Counted from the first letter of the stretch, positions 9,523 through 18,172 are shown. The stretch: 37,685 nt of DNA from Candidatus Rokuibacteriota bacterium (GCA_016184125.1 JACPDG010000063.1:1-37685); one strand, 5' to 3'. The notes: generated by a model not told the origin, from the sequence alone. Made by a program: numbers and translations.

Positions 9523-10335
9523 TCAGCGCGGCGGCGGCTCCGTGACGCGCAGCCCGCTCGTCACCGTCTCGACGCCGTCCACGCCCCGGACGACCTGCAT
9601 GGCCGCGTCGCGTTCGGCGTCCGTCTCCACCGTGCCCGCCAGCGTGACGCGGGCGCCATCGACGCGCACCTCCACATCCACGCGGGCCGTCGCCCGCTTC
9701 GCCTTGAGTGCCGCGCGGACCCGGGCGGCGAGCGCCCGGTCGCGAAGCTGCCGGCGGGAGTCGTCGGTCGGCTGGAACTCGGGCGCGGCCGCGAGCGCCA
9801 GGATCTGAGCCGTCCCGGTATCGATGCCGATGCGGTCGGTCGTGATGGTGAGGTCGTAGTTGAGCGGGTCGCTCCACTCGACGTGGAAGAGCTGGCGGAT
9901 GCGGGCCCGGACACCGCGGTCGTACGCCTGGACGCGGCCGAGCGCCTCGTCGCGGTCGACGCGGAGACGCTCCGCGATGCGGTCCACCCGGATGTCCAGC
10001 GGCGCGGTGACCCGAACCCGCACGGCATGGGCAATCCCCGCGAGGAGGAAGGTCGACCAGCGACCAATGATCACCACGCGCTCTTTGACCGCGGCGTCCA
10101 GGACCTCGGCGGCGACGAACGCGTGGTACCGCCGCGCGGAGCGCGTCAGCCGTTCGAAGAGGCCGGGGTATTCCTCGATGACCTCGACCAATCGCGGCTC
10201 GGGGACCTGGTACTCTTCGGCCGCCTCGCGGGTGATGTCCTCGCGGACGCACACGTAACCGAGCCGCTGGGCCACCGCCATCCCGACGGAGGTGCCGAGG
10301 CTGCCCATCTCGCGCGTGACGGCGACGATGCTCAT
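9523..10335 (-). CDS. Cytidylate-kinase-like domain fused to a BON domain
   Basis: In this 270-aa protein the N-terminal ~185 residues resemble the cytidylate kinase-like family (start MSIVAVTREMGSLGTSVG, then REDIT, VVIIGRWSTFLL and YDRGVRARIRQLF). The nucleotide loop is atypical: the classical GSGGREIA/GK is replaced by GSLGTSVG, without lysine. The C-terminal ~70 residues (VDVEVRVDGARVTLAGTVET, then GVDGVETVTSGLRV) form a BON domain, usually found in periplasmic or membrane-associated proteins. No signal peptide is visible. It starts 19 nt after the tctA stop, so it is the distal gene of the tct operon. The combination is unusual and its function is unknown. Confidence 0.8.
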   Translation of the reverse strand: MSIVAVTREMGSLGTSVGMAVAQRLGYVCVREDITREAAEEYQVPEPRLVEVIEEYPGLFERLTRSARRYHAFVAAEVLDAAVKERVVIIGRWSTFLLAGIAHAVRVRVTAPLDIRVDRIAERLRVDRDEALGRVQAYDRGVRARIRQLFHVEWSDPLNYDLTITTDRIGIDTGTAQILALAAAPEFQPTDDSRRQLRDRALAARVRAALKAKRATARVDVEVRVDGARVTLAGTVETDAERDAAMQVVRGVDGVETVTSGLRVTEPPPR

Positions 10336-10354
10336 GGCGCGGCCGTCCGGGACC

Positions 10355-11878
10355 TCAGGCCTGCGCCGGCGGCACCGCGCCGAGTCCGTTCCGCAGTCGC
10401 GCGATGCCCGGGCGCAGGAGCGGCATCATGAAGAGCGCCAGCGCGACCACCACGCCGACGGCGGCGATCGGCCGGGTGAAAAAGATCCACAGCGAGCCGC
10501 TCGACATGATGAGGCTCTGGCGCAGCGCTTCCTCGGTCATGTCCCCGAGCACCAGCGCCACCACGAACGGCGCCAGCGGGTAGTTGAGCTTCTTGAAGAC
10601 GTAGCCGGCGACCCCGAAGGCCAGGAGCAGCCAGATGTCGAACGTCGTATTGTTCACCGCGTAGGCGCCGATCGAGCTGAGCAGAATGATCGACGGCGTC
10701 AGGATGGGAGCCGGCACTCGCAAGATCGCCGCGAACACCGGCACCAGAAGCACGCACATCAGGACGCCGATGACGTTGCCGATGTACATGCTGGCGATCA
10801 GCCCCCACACGAAGTCCTTCTGCTCGATGAAGAGCATCGGCCCTGGCGTGAGGCCCCAGATGTAGAGTCCGCCGAGGATGACCGCCGCCGTGGGCGAGCC
10901 CGGGATGCCGAGCGTCACCATCGGCAACAACGCCCCGATGCCCGCCGACTGGGCGGCGCTCTGGGTGGAGATGATGCCTTCCGGAGCGCCGGTGCCGAAC
11001 TTCTCGGGGTGCTTCGAGTACTGCTTCGCCAAGCCGTAGGCCATGAACGAGGCCGGGGTGGCGCCGGTGCCCGGCAGGACGCCGATCCAGAAGCCGAGGA
11101 CGGTGCTCGTCACGAAGGTCCCGATACTCCGGCCGGTCTCCCGGATCGTCAGCCAGAGGTCGCCCAGGCCGACTTTCCCCTGGGTGCCCCGAAACTCGAG
11201 CCGCTCCTCCGCGGACTGGAGGATCTCGCCGACCCCGAACGCGCCGATGGAGGCCGTGATGAAGCTGAAGCCAGAGAGCAGGATGATGCTGTCGAAGGTC
11301 AACCGGGGCCTGCCGGTGACGACGTCGAGGCCGACTGACGCCAGGATGAATCCGAGGGTCGCCGAGGCAACCGACTTCATGGGCGAGCCGCGACCGAGGC
11401 CCGTGAAGGTGCTGAAGGCGAGCAGGAGGATGGCGAACGTCTCCGGCGGCCCGAAGCGCAGGGCCAGCTCCGCCAGCGGGGGCGCGAAGAAGGTGAACAG
11501 GACCACCGCGATGAAGGCCGCGAAGAACCCCGGAATGAAGGCGAGCGCGAGCGCCTGACCCGCCCGGCCGTCGCGCGCCATCGGGTAGCCGTCGAACATC
11601 ACCGCGACCGACCACGGCTCGCCGGGGATGTTGAAGAGGATGGACGTGATGGCCCCGCCGAAGAGTGCCCCCCAGTAGATGCACGAAAGGAAGACGATTG
11701 CCGAGGTCGGCGGCATGGTGAACGTCAGGGGGAGGAGGATGGCCACGCCGCTCGTGCCGCCCAGCCCCGGGAGCACCCCGATGATCACGCCGAGGAATAC
11801 CCCGACGCCGGCGATGACGAGGTTGTAGGGGCTGATGGCGACCTCGAAGCCGCCGAGGAGGTTCAGGAAGGCGTCCAC
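10355..11878 (-). CDS. tctA: Tripartite tricarboxylate transporter, large permease subunit
   Basis: This 507-aa, about 12-helix TctA protein is the transport channel of a secondary tripartite importer. Both conserved glycine-rich family motifs are present: GVLPGLGGTSGVAILLPLTF near residue 35 and GVLPGTGATPASFMAYGLA in the middle. The start is the GTG at 11878, three bases after the tctB stop, so translation is likely coupled. Substrates of the family include citrate, tartrate, phthalates and other carboxylates. Confidence 0.95.
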   Translation of the reverse strand: MDAFLNLLGGFEVAISPYNLVIAGVGVFLGVIIGVLPGLGGTSGVAILLPLTFTMPPTSAIVFLSCIYWGALFGGAITSILFNIPGEPWSVAVMFDGYPMARDGRAGQALALAFIPGFFAAFIAVVLFTFFAPPLAELALRFGPPETFAILLLAFSTFTGLGRGSPMKSVASATLGFILASVGLDVVTGRPRLTFDSIILLSGFSFITASIGAFGVGEILQSAEERLEFRGTQGKVGLGDLWLTIRETGRSIGTFVTSTVLGFWIGVLPGTGATPASFMAYGLAKQYSKHPEKFGTGAPEGIISTQSAAQSAGIGALLPMVTLGIPGSPTAAVILGGLYIWGLTPGPMLFIEQKDFVWGLIASMYIGNVIGVLMCVLLVPVFAAILRVPAPILTPSIILLSSIGAYAVNNTTFDIWLLLAFGVAGYVFKKLNYPLAPFVVALVLGDMTEEALRQSLIMSSGSLWIFFTRPIAAVGVVVALALFMMPLLRPGIARLRNGLGAVPPAQA

Positions 11879-11881
11879 GGC

Positions 11882-12355
11882 CTAGAAAGGAAGCAGCTGC
11901 TCGCCGAAGCGACCCTTCGGGAGCGGGATCAGGAACCATCGCTCGAAGATCAGGAACGTGACCGTCGGGAAGAGGATACCCACCGCCACCGTCAACGCCC
12001 ACGACTGCCGGCCGGTGAGGCGGATGTAGAAGACGAGGTAGACGAGTGCCGTCACGTAGAACCCGACCACCTCGAAGAGCGCGAAGGCCCCGGCCATCGG
12101 CAGGAATACCGTGAGGACCTGCCGGATGGCCCCCGGCGGGAAGAAGGCGTTCCGGGCCAGCTGCGACCCGTGCCGGAGCGCCTGGAACAGGATCCAGAGA
12201 CTCGACAGCCCGAGCACGACGGAGAGCCAGAACGGGAAGAAGCCGCCACGCGGTCCGGCCTCGCCCCAGCCGGGTCCGAGGCGGATCGCCTCCCGCATGA
12301 CGAAGCCGGCGATGACCAGCAATGCGAGCGCCGTGATGATCTCAGCCCGTTTCAT
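11882..12355 (-). CDS. tctB: Tripartite tricarboxylate transporter, small permease subunit
   Basis: This 157-aa membrane protein has four predicted helices (ITALALLVIAGFVM; GFFPFWLSVVLGLSSLWIL; VFLPMAGAFALFEVVGFYV; ALTVAVGILFPTVTFLIF), the TctB pattern. It lies between tctC and tctA in the standard C-B-A order. It is preceded by a UUCG-loop hairpin that separates it from tctC. Confidence 0.92.
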   Translation of the reverse strand: MKRAEIITALALLVIAGFVMREAIRLGPGWGEAGPRGGFFPFWLSVVLGLSSLWILFQALRHGSQLARNAFFPPGAIRQVLTVFLPMAGAFALFEVVGFYVTALVYLVFYIRLTGRQSWALTVAVGILFPTVTFLIFERWFLIPLPKGRFGEQLLPF

Positions 12356-12387
12356 CTCCCCCGGTCGCGCCCTCCCTTCGCGGCAGC

Positions 12388-12407
12388 GGGCTGCCCGAAG
12401 GCAGCCC
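12388..12407 (-). promoter_or_regulatory. UUCG-tetraloop hairpin in the tctC-tctB gap
   Basis: In minus-strand RNA, GGGCUGCC-UUCG-GGCAGCCC forms a perfect 8-bp stem with an extra-stable loop, and no U-run follows. It could protect the 3' end of tctC mRNA, so that the binding protein is made in excess over the permease. This is inference from position. Confidence 0.5.
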
Positions 12408-12451
12408 CGCCCGCGTTCCTCAGAACCGACTCGACGGCCGAGCAGGCGTCG

Positions 12452-13441
12452 CTACTTCGACCAGCCCGCCTTCTGGATCACCTGCACGTGGACGTCGTTG
12501 TAGCCACCCACCCAGCGGCCGAACTCGTCGCCGGCCAGATACCTGGCGTCCAGCACGTTCTTGTCCAGGAAGGCCTGGAAGTCCTCGAGGTCGAACACCT
12601 TCTTCATGAGGCCGGCGTAGTACTCACGGGCTTCGACAGGCATCTTTGGGGGCCCGAAGATGCCGCGCATCATCTGGTAGGAGATGTCGTAGCCGAGCTC
12701 CTTCATGGTCGGCAGGTCGGCGAACTGCCCCTTGTGGCGCTCGGTCGCGAACGTGGCCAGCGGGCGCAGCTTGCCCGGATAGTGCGGCAGCCCCTCGCTC
12801 GGGTTGTTGACCGTCGCCTTGACCTGCCCGCCGACCAGGTTTGCCGCCACCGTCCCGCCGCCCTTGAACGGCACATACTTGAACGGCTTGAGGTCGGCCT
12901 TCTGCTCGAAGAACGTGAAGATCAGCTCGTCCTCCTGCTTCGAGCCGGTGCCGGCGACGGTCAGCGACTCCTTCTGCGCCGCCGCCACGAACTCCTTGAC
13001 GCTCTTCCAGGGGCTGTCCTTCTGGACCCACAGAAAGAAGTTGTCGAGGGCGACGAGCGAGATCGGTGTGAAGTCCTTGTAGCTGAAGGGCAGCTTCTGG
13101 ATGATCGGCGTCATCACGAAGCTCGACAGCGTGATCATGATGGTGTGGGGATCGCCCGACTTGCCCCGCACGTGCTCCATGGCCACCGCCCCCGCCCCGC
13201 CCGCCTTGTTCAGCGGCACGAACGGCACCGGAGCGAGCTTGTGCTTCTCGATCAGGCCCGAGATGAAGCGGGCGTAAACGTCGGCGCCTCCGCCCTGCCC
13301 TGCCATGATGATGAACTCGACCGGCTTCGAGGGCTGCCAGGCCGCCTGGGCGGGTCGGTCCGCGCCAAGCGCGAGCAGCCCAACGGCCAAGACCAGAGCC
13401 ACCAGCACTGCCGAGACGACCCGCAGGCGTTTACCCCTCAT
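12452..13441 (-). CDS. tctC: Tripartite tricarboxylate transporter substrate-binding protein (Bug family)
   Basis: This 329-aa periplasmic receptor begins with a signal peptide: a basic MRGKRLR stretch, a hydrophobic core of about 20 residues and an AQAAW cleavage region near residue 34. It then shows the Bug-fold start KPVEFIIMAGQGGGADVYAR and the internal GSKQEDEL / GGGTVAANLVGGQ segments. The ATG at 13441 has GGGAGG 8 nt upstream. As first gene of tctCBA it determines what is imported; its ligand is not predictable from sequence. It lies 135 bp downstream of the oxidoreductase beta subunit, separated by a terminator-like hairpin. Confidence 0.94.
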   Translation of the reverse strand: MRGKRLRVVSAVLVALVLAVGLLALGADRPAQAAWQPSKPVEFIIMAGQGGGADVYARFISGLIEKHKLAPVPFVPLNKAGGAGAVAMEHVRGKSGDPHTIMITLSSFVMTPIIQKLPFSYKDFTPISLVALDNFFLWVQKDSPWKSVKEFVAAAQKESLTVAGTGSKQEDELIFTFFEQKADLKPFKYVPFKGGGTVAANLVGGQVKATVNNPSEGLPHYPGKLRPLATFATERHKGQFADLPTMKELGYDISYQMMRGIFGPPKMPVEAREYYAGLMKKVFDLEDFQAFLDKNVLDARYLAGDEFGRWVGGYNDVHVQVIQKAGWSK

Positions 13442-13504
13442 TGTGAGGTCCTCCCTGGTGAGTAGTTTGCGGGCATCCTACACGAGGACCCCGGATACCC
13501 CATG

Positions 13505-13542
13505 AACAAGACGAGGCCAGACTCCGTTCCCGCCCGGCCTCG
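13505..13542 (-). terminator. Terminator-like hairpin after the 2-oxoacid oxidoreductase operon
   Basis: Minus strand: CGAGGCCGG pairs with CTGGCCTCG (9 bp, one G-T) around a 15-nt loop, followed by TCTTGTT. It is imperfect but correctly placed after the beta-subunit gene and before tctC. Confidence 0.5.
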
Positions 13543-13576
13543 CTGGTCGATCGCAGCCGGGGTCACTGTCTGGGCG

Positions 13577-14611
13577 CTACTTGACGTCGAGCACCGACTT
13601 GGTCGCGTCCAGCCGCCGGAACGGCACCACCGCGGGGATCTCCCACTTCTCCCACATCTCGTCGACCTTCGCCTGGAAGTAGGCGAGATCCTCCTCGATG
13701 AAGTGGGCGAAGCGGCCCTGCTTCAGGAGGTACTCGCGGACCGGCTTGCGCTTGCGGCCATCGACGATCGCCCTCGTCTTGCCGTAGTACTTCAGCTGCC
13801 CGTCCTCCACCTCGTAGAGCGGGAACACGCCGGTTTCGATCGCGAGCTCGCCGAGCTCGTGCGAGAGCATCGGGTCGTAGTCCCAGCCTTTCGGGCACGG
13901 GTCGAGCGAGTGGATGAACGTGGGGCCGCCGATCGTGAGCGCGCGGCGCACCCTGTTCATCATGTCGACGGCGAACGACGCGCACACCGTGGCGACGTAC
14001 CGGCACTCCGGGTGGCCGGCGGCCATCATCCCGGCCATGTTCTTCTTCCAGCGCTTGTGGATGATGCGGTGCACCTTGCCTGGCGGGCTGAACGTGGTGT
14101 GGGCGCCGTAAGGTGACATCCCGGAGATCTGGATGTCGGTGTTCGCGTACGACTCGTTGTCGTAGAGCAGGATCAGGGAGTTGTACTCCTTGTGCGTCAG
14201 CGTCGCCGAGATCGCGCCGATGCCCATGTCGGCGCCGCCGCCGTCGCCGCAGAACGCGATGACGTTGATCGGCTCGGCCTTGATCTTCCCCTTCGCCATG
14301 AGGGCCTTCAGGCCGGCCGCGGTGCCGAGCGCGGCCGAGCCCGAGGAGCCGAGCTGCGTGTGCATCCACGGCACCACCCACGGCGTCGTGTAGTACGTCG
14401 TGTTCGCGACGTACATGCAGCCCGTGGAGCCGAGCACGATGGTGCGGGGCCCGGCGGCCTTCACCATCAGCTTCATCACGAGCGCCGATTCACAGCCCTG
14501 GCACGTCCGGTGGCCGGACGTGAAGTACTCCTCGATGGTGACCTTCTTGATGCCCCGGAAGGGCTCGAGCACCTGCGTCGCGTTGGTGAACGTGGTCGTC
14601 GTCTCAGCCAT
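13577..14611 (-). CDS. 2-oxoacid:ferredoxin oxidoreductase beta subunit, oxalate oxidoreductase type
   Basis: This 344-aa ThDP-binding subunit carries the proximal [4Fe-4S] cluster. Cysteines C37, C40, C65 and C239 have the same spacing as the cluster ligands of the Moorella oxalate oxidoreductase beta chain as I recall it. The ThDP/Mg motif GDGGGADMGIG is at 122-132 and the paired DNES is at 151-154. The start is the ATG at 14611, with GAGG 9 nt upstream overlapping the alpha stop; a TTG at 14626 is less likely. It is the last gene of gamma/delta-alpha-beta. It supplies the site where the substrate is decarboxylated on ThDP. Confidence 0.88.
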   Translation of the reverse strand: MAETTTTFTNATQVLEPFRGIKKVTIEEYFTSGHRTCQGCESALVMKLMVKAAGPRTIVLGSTGCMYVANTTYYTTPWVVPWMHTQLGSSGSAALGTAAGLKALMAKGKIKAEPINVIAFCGDGGGADMGIGAISATLTHKEYNSLILLYDNESYANTDIQISGMSPYGAHTTFSPPGKVHRIIHKRWKKNMAGMMAAGHPECRYVATVCASFAVDMMNRVRRALTIGGPTFIHSLDPCPKGWDYDPMLSHELGELAIETGVFPLYEVEDGQLKYYGKTRAIVDGRKRKPVREYLLKQGRFAHFIEEDLAYFQAKVDEMWEKWEIPAVVPFRRLDATKSVLDVK

Positions 14612-14622
14612 TGGTCTGTTCC

Positions 14623-15852
14623 TCAATCCCGGACGCCGAGCCAGTGAGTCTTCGCGTCGGACTGGCCGGAGCGCGCGGCTGCGTAGCAGATGTCCGTCGC
14701 CTTCTTGACGTCGTCCAGCATCACCTCGCGGCCGCCGAGGCCGGAGATGAACGAGATGAGCGGCGGGCGTCGCTCCGCGTTGTACATCGCCGCGCGAACC
14801 TCGTTGGCGACGACGCCGGAGGCGAACGGCGAGCCGAACGAGTAGTTGCGGTCAATGACGCCGATGGCCTGGGCCTTCGACAGGGCCGTGACGAGCCGCT
14901 CGTACGGGAACGGCCGGAACCAGCGCAGGCGGAGGAGGCCGACCTTCTTGCCCTGCGCCCGCATCTCGCGGATCGCGACCTTGATCGGCAGCGAGATGGT
15001 GCCCATCCCGATGAGGACCACCTCCGCGTCGTCGGTCATGTACTCCTCGAACCACGGGTTCTCGGGACCGCGGCCGAACACCCGGCGGAAGTCCGCGTAC
15101 GCCTCCTCGATGACCGTGTACGCGCGCTTCATCGCCTCGTCGTTCTGGCGCCGGATCTCGATGACCCAGTCCTCGTTCGCCTGGGGCGCGACGGTGATCG
15201 GGTTGTCCGGGTGGAGCTGCAGGTCTCCGCGGTTGTAGGCCGGCAGGAACCGGTCGACCTTCTGCTTCGACGGCACCAGCGTCAGCGCCTGCGAGTGCGT
15301 CAGGAACGCGCCGTCCGCGGAGATCGCCAGCGGCAGGAACACGCGCCGGTCCTCGGCGATGCGGTAGCCGATCAGCGTCGTGTCGAGCGCCTCCTGGGAC
15401 GTGTCGATCCAGCAGAGCATCCAGCCGAGGTCGCGCACGAACAGCGCGTCGTTGTGCTCGACGCCGAACGCGCCGGGATCGTCCAGCGCGCGGTTGCCGA
15501 CGAGCGCCAGCATCGGCACGCGGAGCGGCGGCGTCACCACCAGGCACTCCATCGCGTACGCCCAGCCGACGCCCGACGAGCCCGCGAACACGCGCGCGCC
15601 GACGGTGGAGGCGTGCTTGACGATCTCGAACTGGCTGTGCTCGCCCTCCGCCACGATGTACTCGGCGACGAGCTGCCCGTTGGCGATCTTCTTCGCGATC
15701 GCCTGCATGACGGTGTCGTACGGCCGGATCGGGTACGCGGTGACGACGTCGATGTCGGCCAGCGTCAGGGCCTCGGCGACGGCCTCGCTGCCGGAGATCA
15801 GGAGCTCTTTCTCGTCCGATGCGGCCGTTGCCGCCTGGGTCACGACTGCCAT
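14623..15852 (-). CDS. 2-oxoacid:ferredoxin oxidoreductase alpha subunit, oxalate oxidoreductase type
   Basis: This 409-aa alpha subunit has the pyrimidine-binding domain. The motif YPIRP has Arg43 where pyruvate:ferredoxin oxidoreductases have Thr (YPITP). The switch-loop residues R121, D124 and F129 in GNRALDDPGAF align with Arg109, Asp112 and Phe117 of Moorella oxalate oxidoreductase, and Arg43 with its Arg31. These residues create a pocket for the second carboxylate of oxalate. The ATG at 15852 has GGAGG 8 nt upstream. A related 2-oxodicarboxylate substrate cannot be excluded. The predicted reaction is oxalate to two CO2 with reduction of ferredoxin and no CoA requirement. Confidence 0.85.
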   Translation of the reverse strand: MAVVTQAATAASDEKELLISGSEAVAEALTLADIDVVTAYPIRPYDTVMQAIAKKIANGQLVAEYIVAEGEHSQFEIVKHASTVGARVFAGSSGVGWAYAMECLVVTPPLRVPMLALVGNRALDDPGAFGVEHNDALFVRDLGWMLCWIDTSQEALDTTLIGYRIAEDRRVFLPLAISADGAFLTHSQALTLVPSKQKVDRFLPAYNRGDLQLHPDNPITVAPQANEDWVIEIRRQNDEAMKRAYTVIEEAYADFRRVFGRGPENPWFEEYMTDDAEVVLIGMGTISLPIKVAIREMRAQGKKVGLLRLRWFRPFPYERLVTALSKAQAIGVIDRNYSFGSPFASGVVANEVRAAMYNAERRPPLISFISGLGGREVMLDDVKKATDICYAAARSGQSDAKTHWLGVRD

Positions 15853-15868
15853 GTCTCTCGCCTCCCGC

Positions 15869-17080
15869 CTACTGGGTCTTGTGGGCCGCGTTCTCACCGG
15901 GGATGCCCGCGGTGATCACGCCGCCGCCGCTGTCGAGGTCGCCGGCCGCCAGCTCCTGCTCGTACTGGCCGCGGAAGCGGAAGCCGTGCGAGCGGAGGGT
16001 CCCCTGCTTGTCGCCGATCTTGGTGACGAGCCACGTCTTGTACGCGGCCTGGTCCTTGCGCCACATCTCCCACTGGCTCGCGTTGTCCTCGAAGAGCGAC
16101 TCGTTCACCATCGTGACGCACTGCTCGACGGGGCAGACGGCCTCGCACACGCCGCAGCCGCAGCACGCCTCCATGTTGGCGTCGAACGTGCCGTCCGGCA
16201 TGACGTCGAAGCACGAGTCCGGGCACGAGATCCAGCACAGGTTGCACTTCACGCAGGTGTCGAAGTCGATCACCGGACGCATCGTCCGGGTCGTGTACTT
16301 CTTGAAGTACGGGTTGCGGTCGGGCACGTAGCCCTCGCCGCCCTCCTTCGGCTTGCCGATGGGGATCGCGGGGATCGTGACGCCCTCGCGCATCTCCCAC
16401 CACTTCGGCTTCTCGAAGGCAAACGGCGCCTCGGCGTTGCCCTCGGTGATCTTCACGACCCGCGACTCGAGCCGGTCGTGCGCCTTCTTCGCCGACGCGA
16501 CCTTGAGGTCCGAGCCCCAGTCGATCTCCTGGATCGCCTGGCAGACCCCGTCGAGCGGCAGGAATTGCGGGGCGATCTTCGCGAGCGCGCCGAGGACGCG
16601 CACCTCGGTGTGGTCCTCGCGGTAGACCCACAGGCCGGAGAACGAGGCCTTGGCGCGGATGAGCGCCAGCGTGTACGGCTCCTCCCGCTTGTGGACGTCC
16701 TCGATCAGCGAGTCGAAGGACTGGAGCGACGTCATGAGCACGGTCCCGTTCGGGACCGTCAGCTTGTTGATCGGCTGGAGCCCGTACCACGCCCACGACT
16801 CGACGCCCTTCGCGAGCGTGTCGTCGAGCACGATCGTCACGTCGGTGTGCTTGGGCTCGTAGCGCGCCATGTTCTGCTCGAGCTCTTCCTTCGTGTCCGC
16901 GACGATCGCGAAGTCCTTCGCCGGGATGCCGTTGCGCTGGGGGCTGTCGCCGTAGCGCCCGAACGCGATGCCCCACCGGCCCGACTTCCGCGCGGACAGC
17001 ACGATCCCGCGGGCCACGCGCGCCGCCAGGTTCTTCTGGAAGATGCCGCGGTAGACGATCTCAGCGATCAGCGATGCCAT
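15869..17080 (-). CDS. 2-oxoacid:ferredoxin oxidoreductase fused gamma-delta subunit, oxalate oxidoreductase type
   Basis: In this 403-aa fusion the gamma domain (about 1-210) is followed by a linker and a delta-type ferredoxin domain with two [4Fe-4S] sites: C276-x2-C279-x2-C282-x3-C286 and C306-x2-C309-x2-C312-x3-C316, each followed by proline. Fusion of gamma and delta and the gene order gamma/delta-alpha-beta are features of oxalate oxidoreductase, unlike typical four-gene porGDAB. The ATG at 17080 has GGAGG 4-5 nt upstream. It is the first gene of the operon and passes electrons from the beta cluster to ferredoxin. Confidence 0.88.
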   Translation of the reverse strand: MASLIAEIVYRGIFQKNLAARVARGIVLSARKSGRWGIAFGRYGDSPQRNGIPAKDFAIVADTKEELEQNMARYEPKHTDVTIVLDDTLAKGVESWAWYGLQPINKLTVPNGTVLMTSLQSFDSLIEDVHKREEPYTLALIRAKASFSGLWVYREDHTEVRVLGALAKIAPQFLPLDGVCQAIQEIDWGSDLKVASAKKAHDRLESRVVKITEGNAEAPFAFEKPKWWEMREGVTIPAIPIGKPKEGGEGYVPDRNPYFKKYTTRTMRPVIDFDTCVKCNLCWISCPDSCFDVMPDGTFDANMEACCGCGVCEAVCPVEQCVTMVNESLFEDNASQWEMWRKDQAAYKTWLVTKIGDKQGTLRSHGFRFRGQYEQELAAGDLDSGGGVITAGIPGENAAHKTQ

Positions 17081-17161
17081 GATTCCTCCCGTTCGGCGTC
17101 CCGCATCGTGAGCCCGAGGCCAGGGCCCTTCGGGCCCAGTGGTCAGCTGGTCGGACCGCAG

Positions 17162-17188
17162 CATCTAGCCGCGATGACTCCGTGTCAA
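17162..17188 (-). promoter_or_regulatory. Candidate promoter of the oxidoreductase operon
   Basis: Minus strand: a perfect TTGACA (17183-17188), with TAGATG 15 bp further on or GATGCT 17 bp on as the possible -10. The leader to the gamma-delta start is about 70-80 nt and contains a GGGCCC-GAA-GGGCCC hairpin at about 17123-17137. Confidence 0.45.
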
Positions 17189-17222
17189 GCGGTTTGCGGC
17201 TGCCCCGAGCAACTCGCCGTTT

Positions 17223-18020
17223 CTACGCGGCCTCCACACCGTCGAGGAACTCGAGGAGCGCGCGCGTGAACGCCTCGGGCTGCTCGATGTTCGACAGGTG
17301 CGCGGCGGCCTCGAGCACGACCAGCCGGGCGCCCCGGATCTTGGCGCGGATCACCTCGGACGCGGCGACCGGCGTGCCCGGGTCGTCCTCGCCCACGACG
17401 ACGAGGGTGGGCACCGTGATCGCGCTGATCCGTTCGGTCAGATCGAGCGCGGAGATCGCGGCGCAGCACCCGGCATAGCCGCCGGGCGGCGTGCGCCGGA
17501 TCATCGCGGCGACCGGTTCGACGCGCTCCGGATGCGCCTGACGGAACGGCGCGGTGAACCAGCGACCGAGCGTCGGCTCGACGAGCGGCTCCATGCCCTG
17601 GCTCTCGGCGATCCGGATGCGCTCCTCCCATTGCGGCTTCGCGTCGGCCGGCACGCGGCTCGACGTGTCGCACAGCGAGAGGCTCAGGAAGAGCTCGGGC
17701 GCCTTCAGCGCGAGCATCTGTCCGATCATGCCGCCCATCGAGAGCCCGACCCAGTGGGTCTTCGCGATGCCGAGCGCGGCGAGCAGCGCGCGCGCGTCTT
17801 CGGCGAGCCGGTCCAGCGTGTACGGGCCCGGCGGCACGTCCGTGCCCCCGTGACCGCGGGTGTCGTAGCGGAGCACGCGGTACCGCCTCGTGAGCGCCGG
17901 CACCTGCGGGTCCCACATCGCGGAGTCGGTGGCGAGCGAGTGGCTGAGCGTCACCACCGGCGCGTCCGGCGGCCCCTGGAGATCGTAATTGACGCCGATC
18001 CCGTTGACCGTGGTCTTCAT
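17223..18020 (-). CDS. Alpha/beta hydrolase, 3-oxoadipate enol-lactonase-like
   Basis: In this 265-aa alpha/beta-hydrolase the nucleophile elbow is GLSMGGMIG (Ser about residue 94), the oxyanion strand starts VTLSHSLATDSAMWD, the acid is in VVGEDDPGTP, and the histidine is in AAAHLSNIEQPEAF. This pattern is that of the PcaD enol-lactonase group. The ATG at 18020 has GGGAG 9 nt upstream and was preferred over the one seven codons upstream. No other beta-ketoadipate gene is nearby, so the physiological substrate is uncertain. Confidence 0.85.
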   Translation of the reverse strand: MKTTVNGIGVNYDLQGPPDAPVVTLSHSLATDSAMWDPQVPALTRRYRVLRYDTRGHGGTDVPPGPYTLDRLAEDARALLAALGIAKTHWVGLSMGGMIGQMLALKAPELFLSLSLCDTSSRVPADAKPQWEERIRIAESQGMEPLVEPTLGRWFTAPFRQAHPERVEPVAAMIRRTPPGGYAGCCAAISALDLTERISAITVPTLVVVGEDDPGTPVAASEVIRAKIRGARLVVLEAAAHLSNIEQPEAFTRALLEFLDGVEAA

Positions 18021-18073
18021 GTTCTGGGTCTCCCTCAGCACGCTCCGTCGGAAGGAGCCGACGGCGCGCGAGT

Positions 18074-18172
18074 CTACAGCAGTTCCGTGAACTCCGCGAC
18101 CGTCAGCCGCGCCTGCTCGAGGATGTGCGCGAGCGTCGACCGCTTGATCGGACGGTGCGCGGGCACGAGGTC
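18074..18172 (-). pseudogene. HicA-type toxin remnant (C-terminal 32 residues)
   Basis: The reading DLVPAHRPIKRSTLAHILEQ followed by ARLTVAEFTELL and a TAG stop corresponds to the last third of a HicA/YcfA double-stranded-RNA-binding toxin (family ends LRQAGLTVEEFLELL). The frame runs straight into the dispersed repeat at 18171, and no HicA N-terminus or hicB is present. It is therefore a truncated relic, possibly cut by the repeat. Confidence 0.65.
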
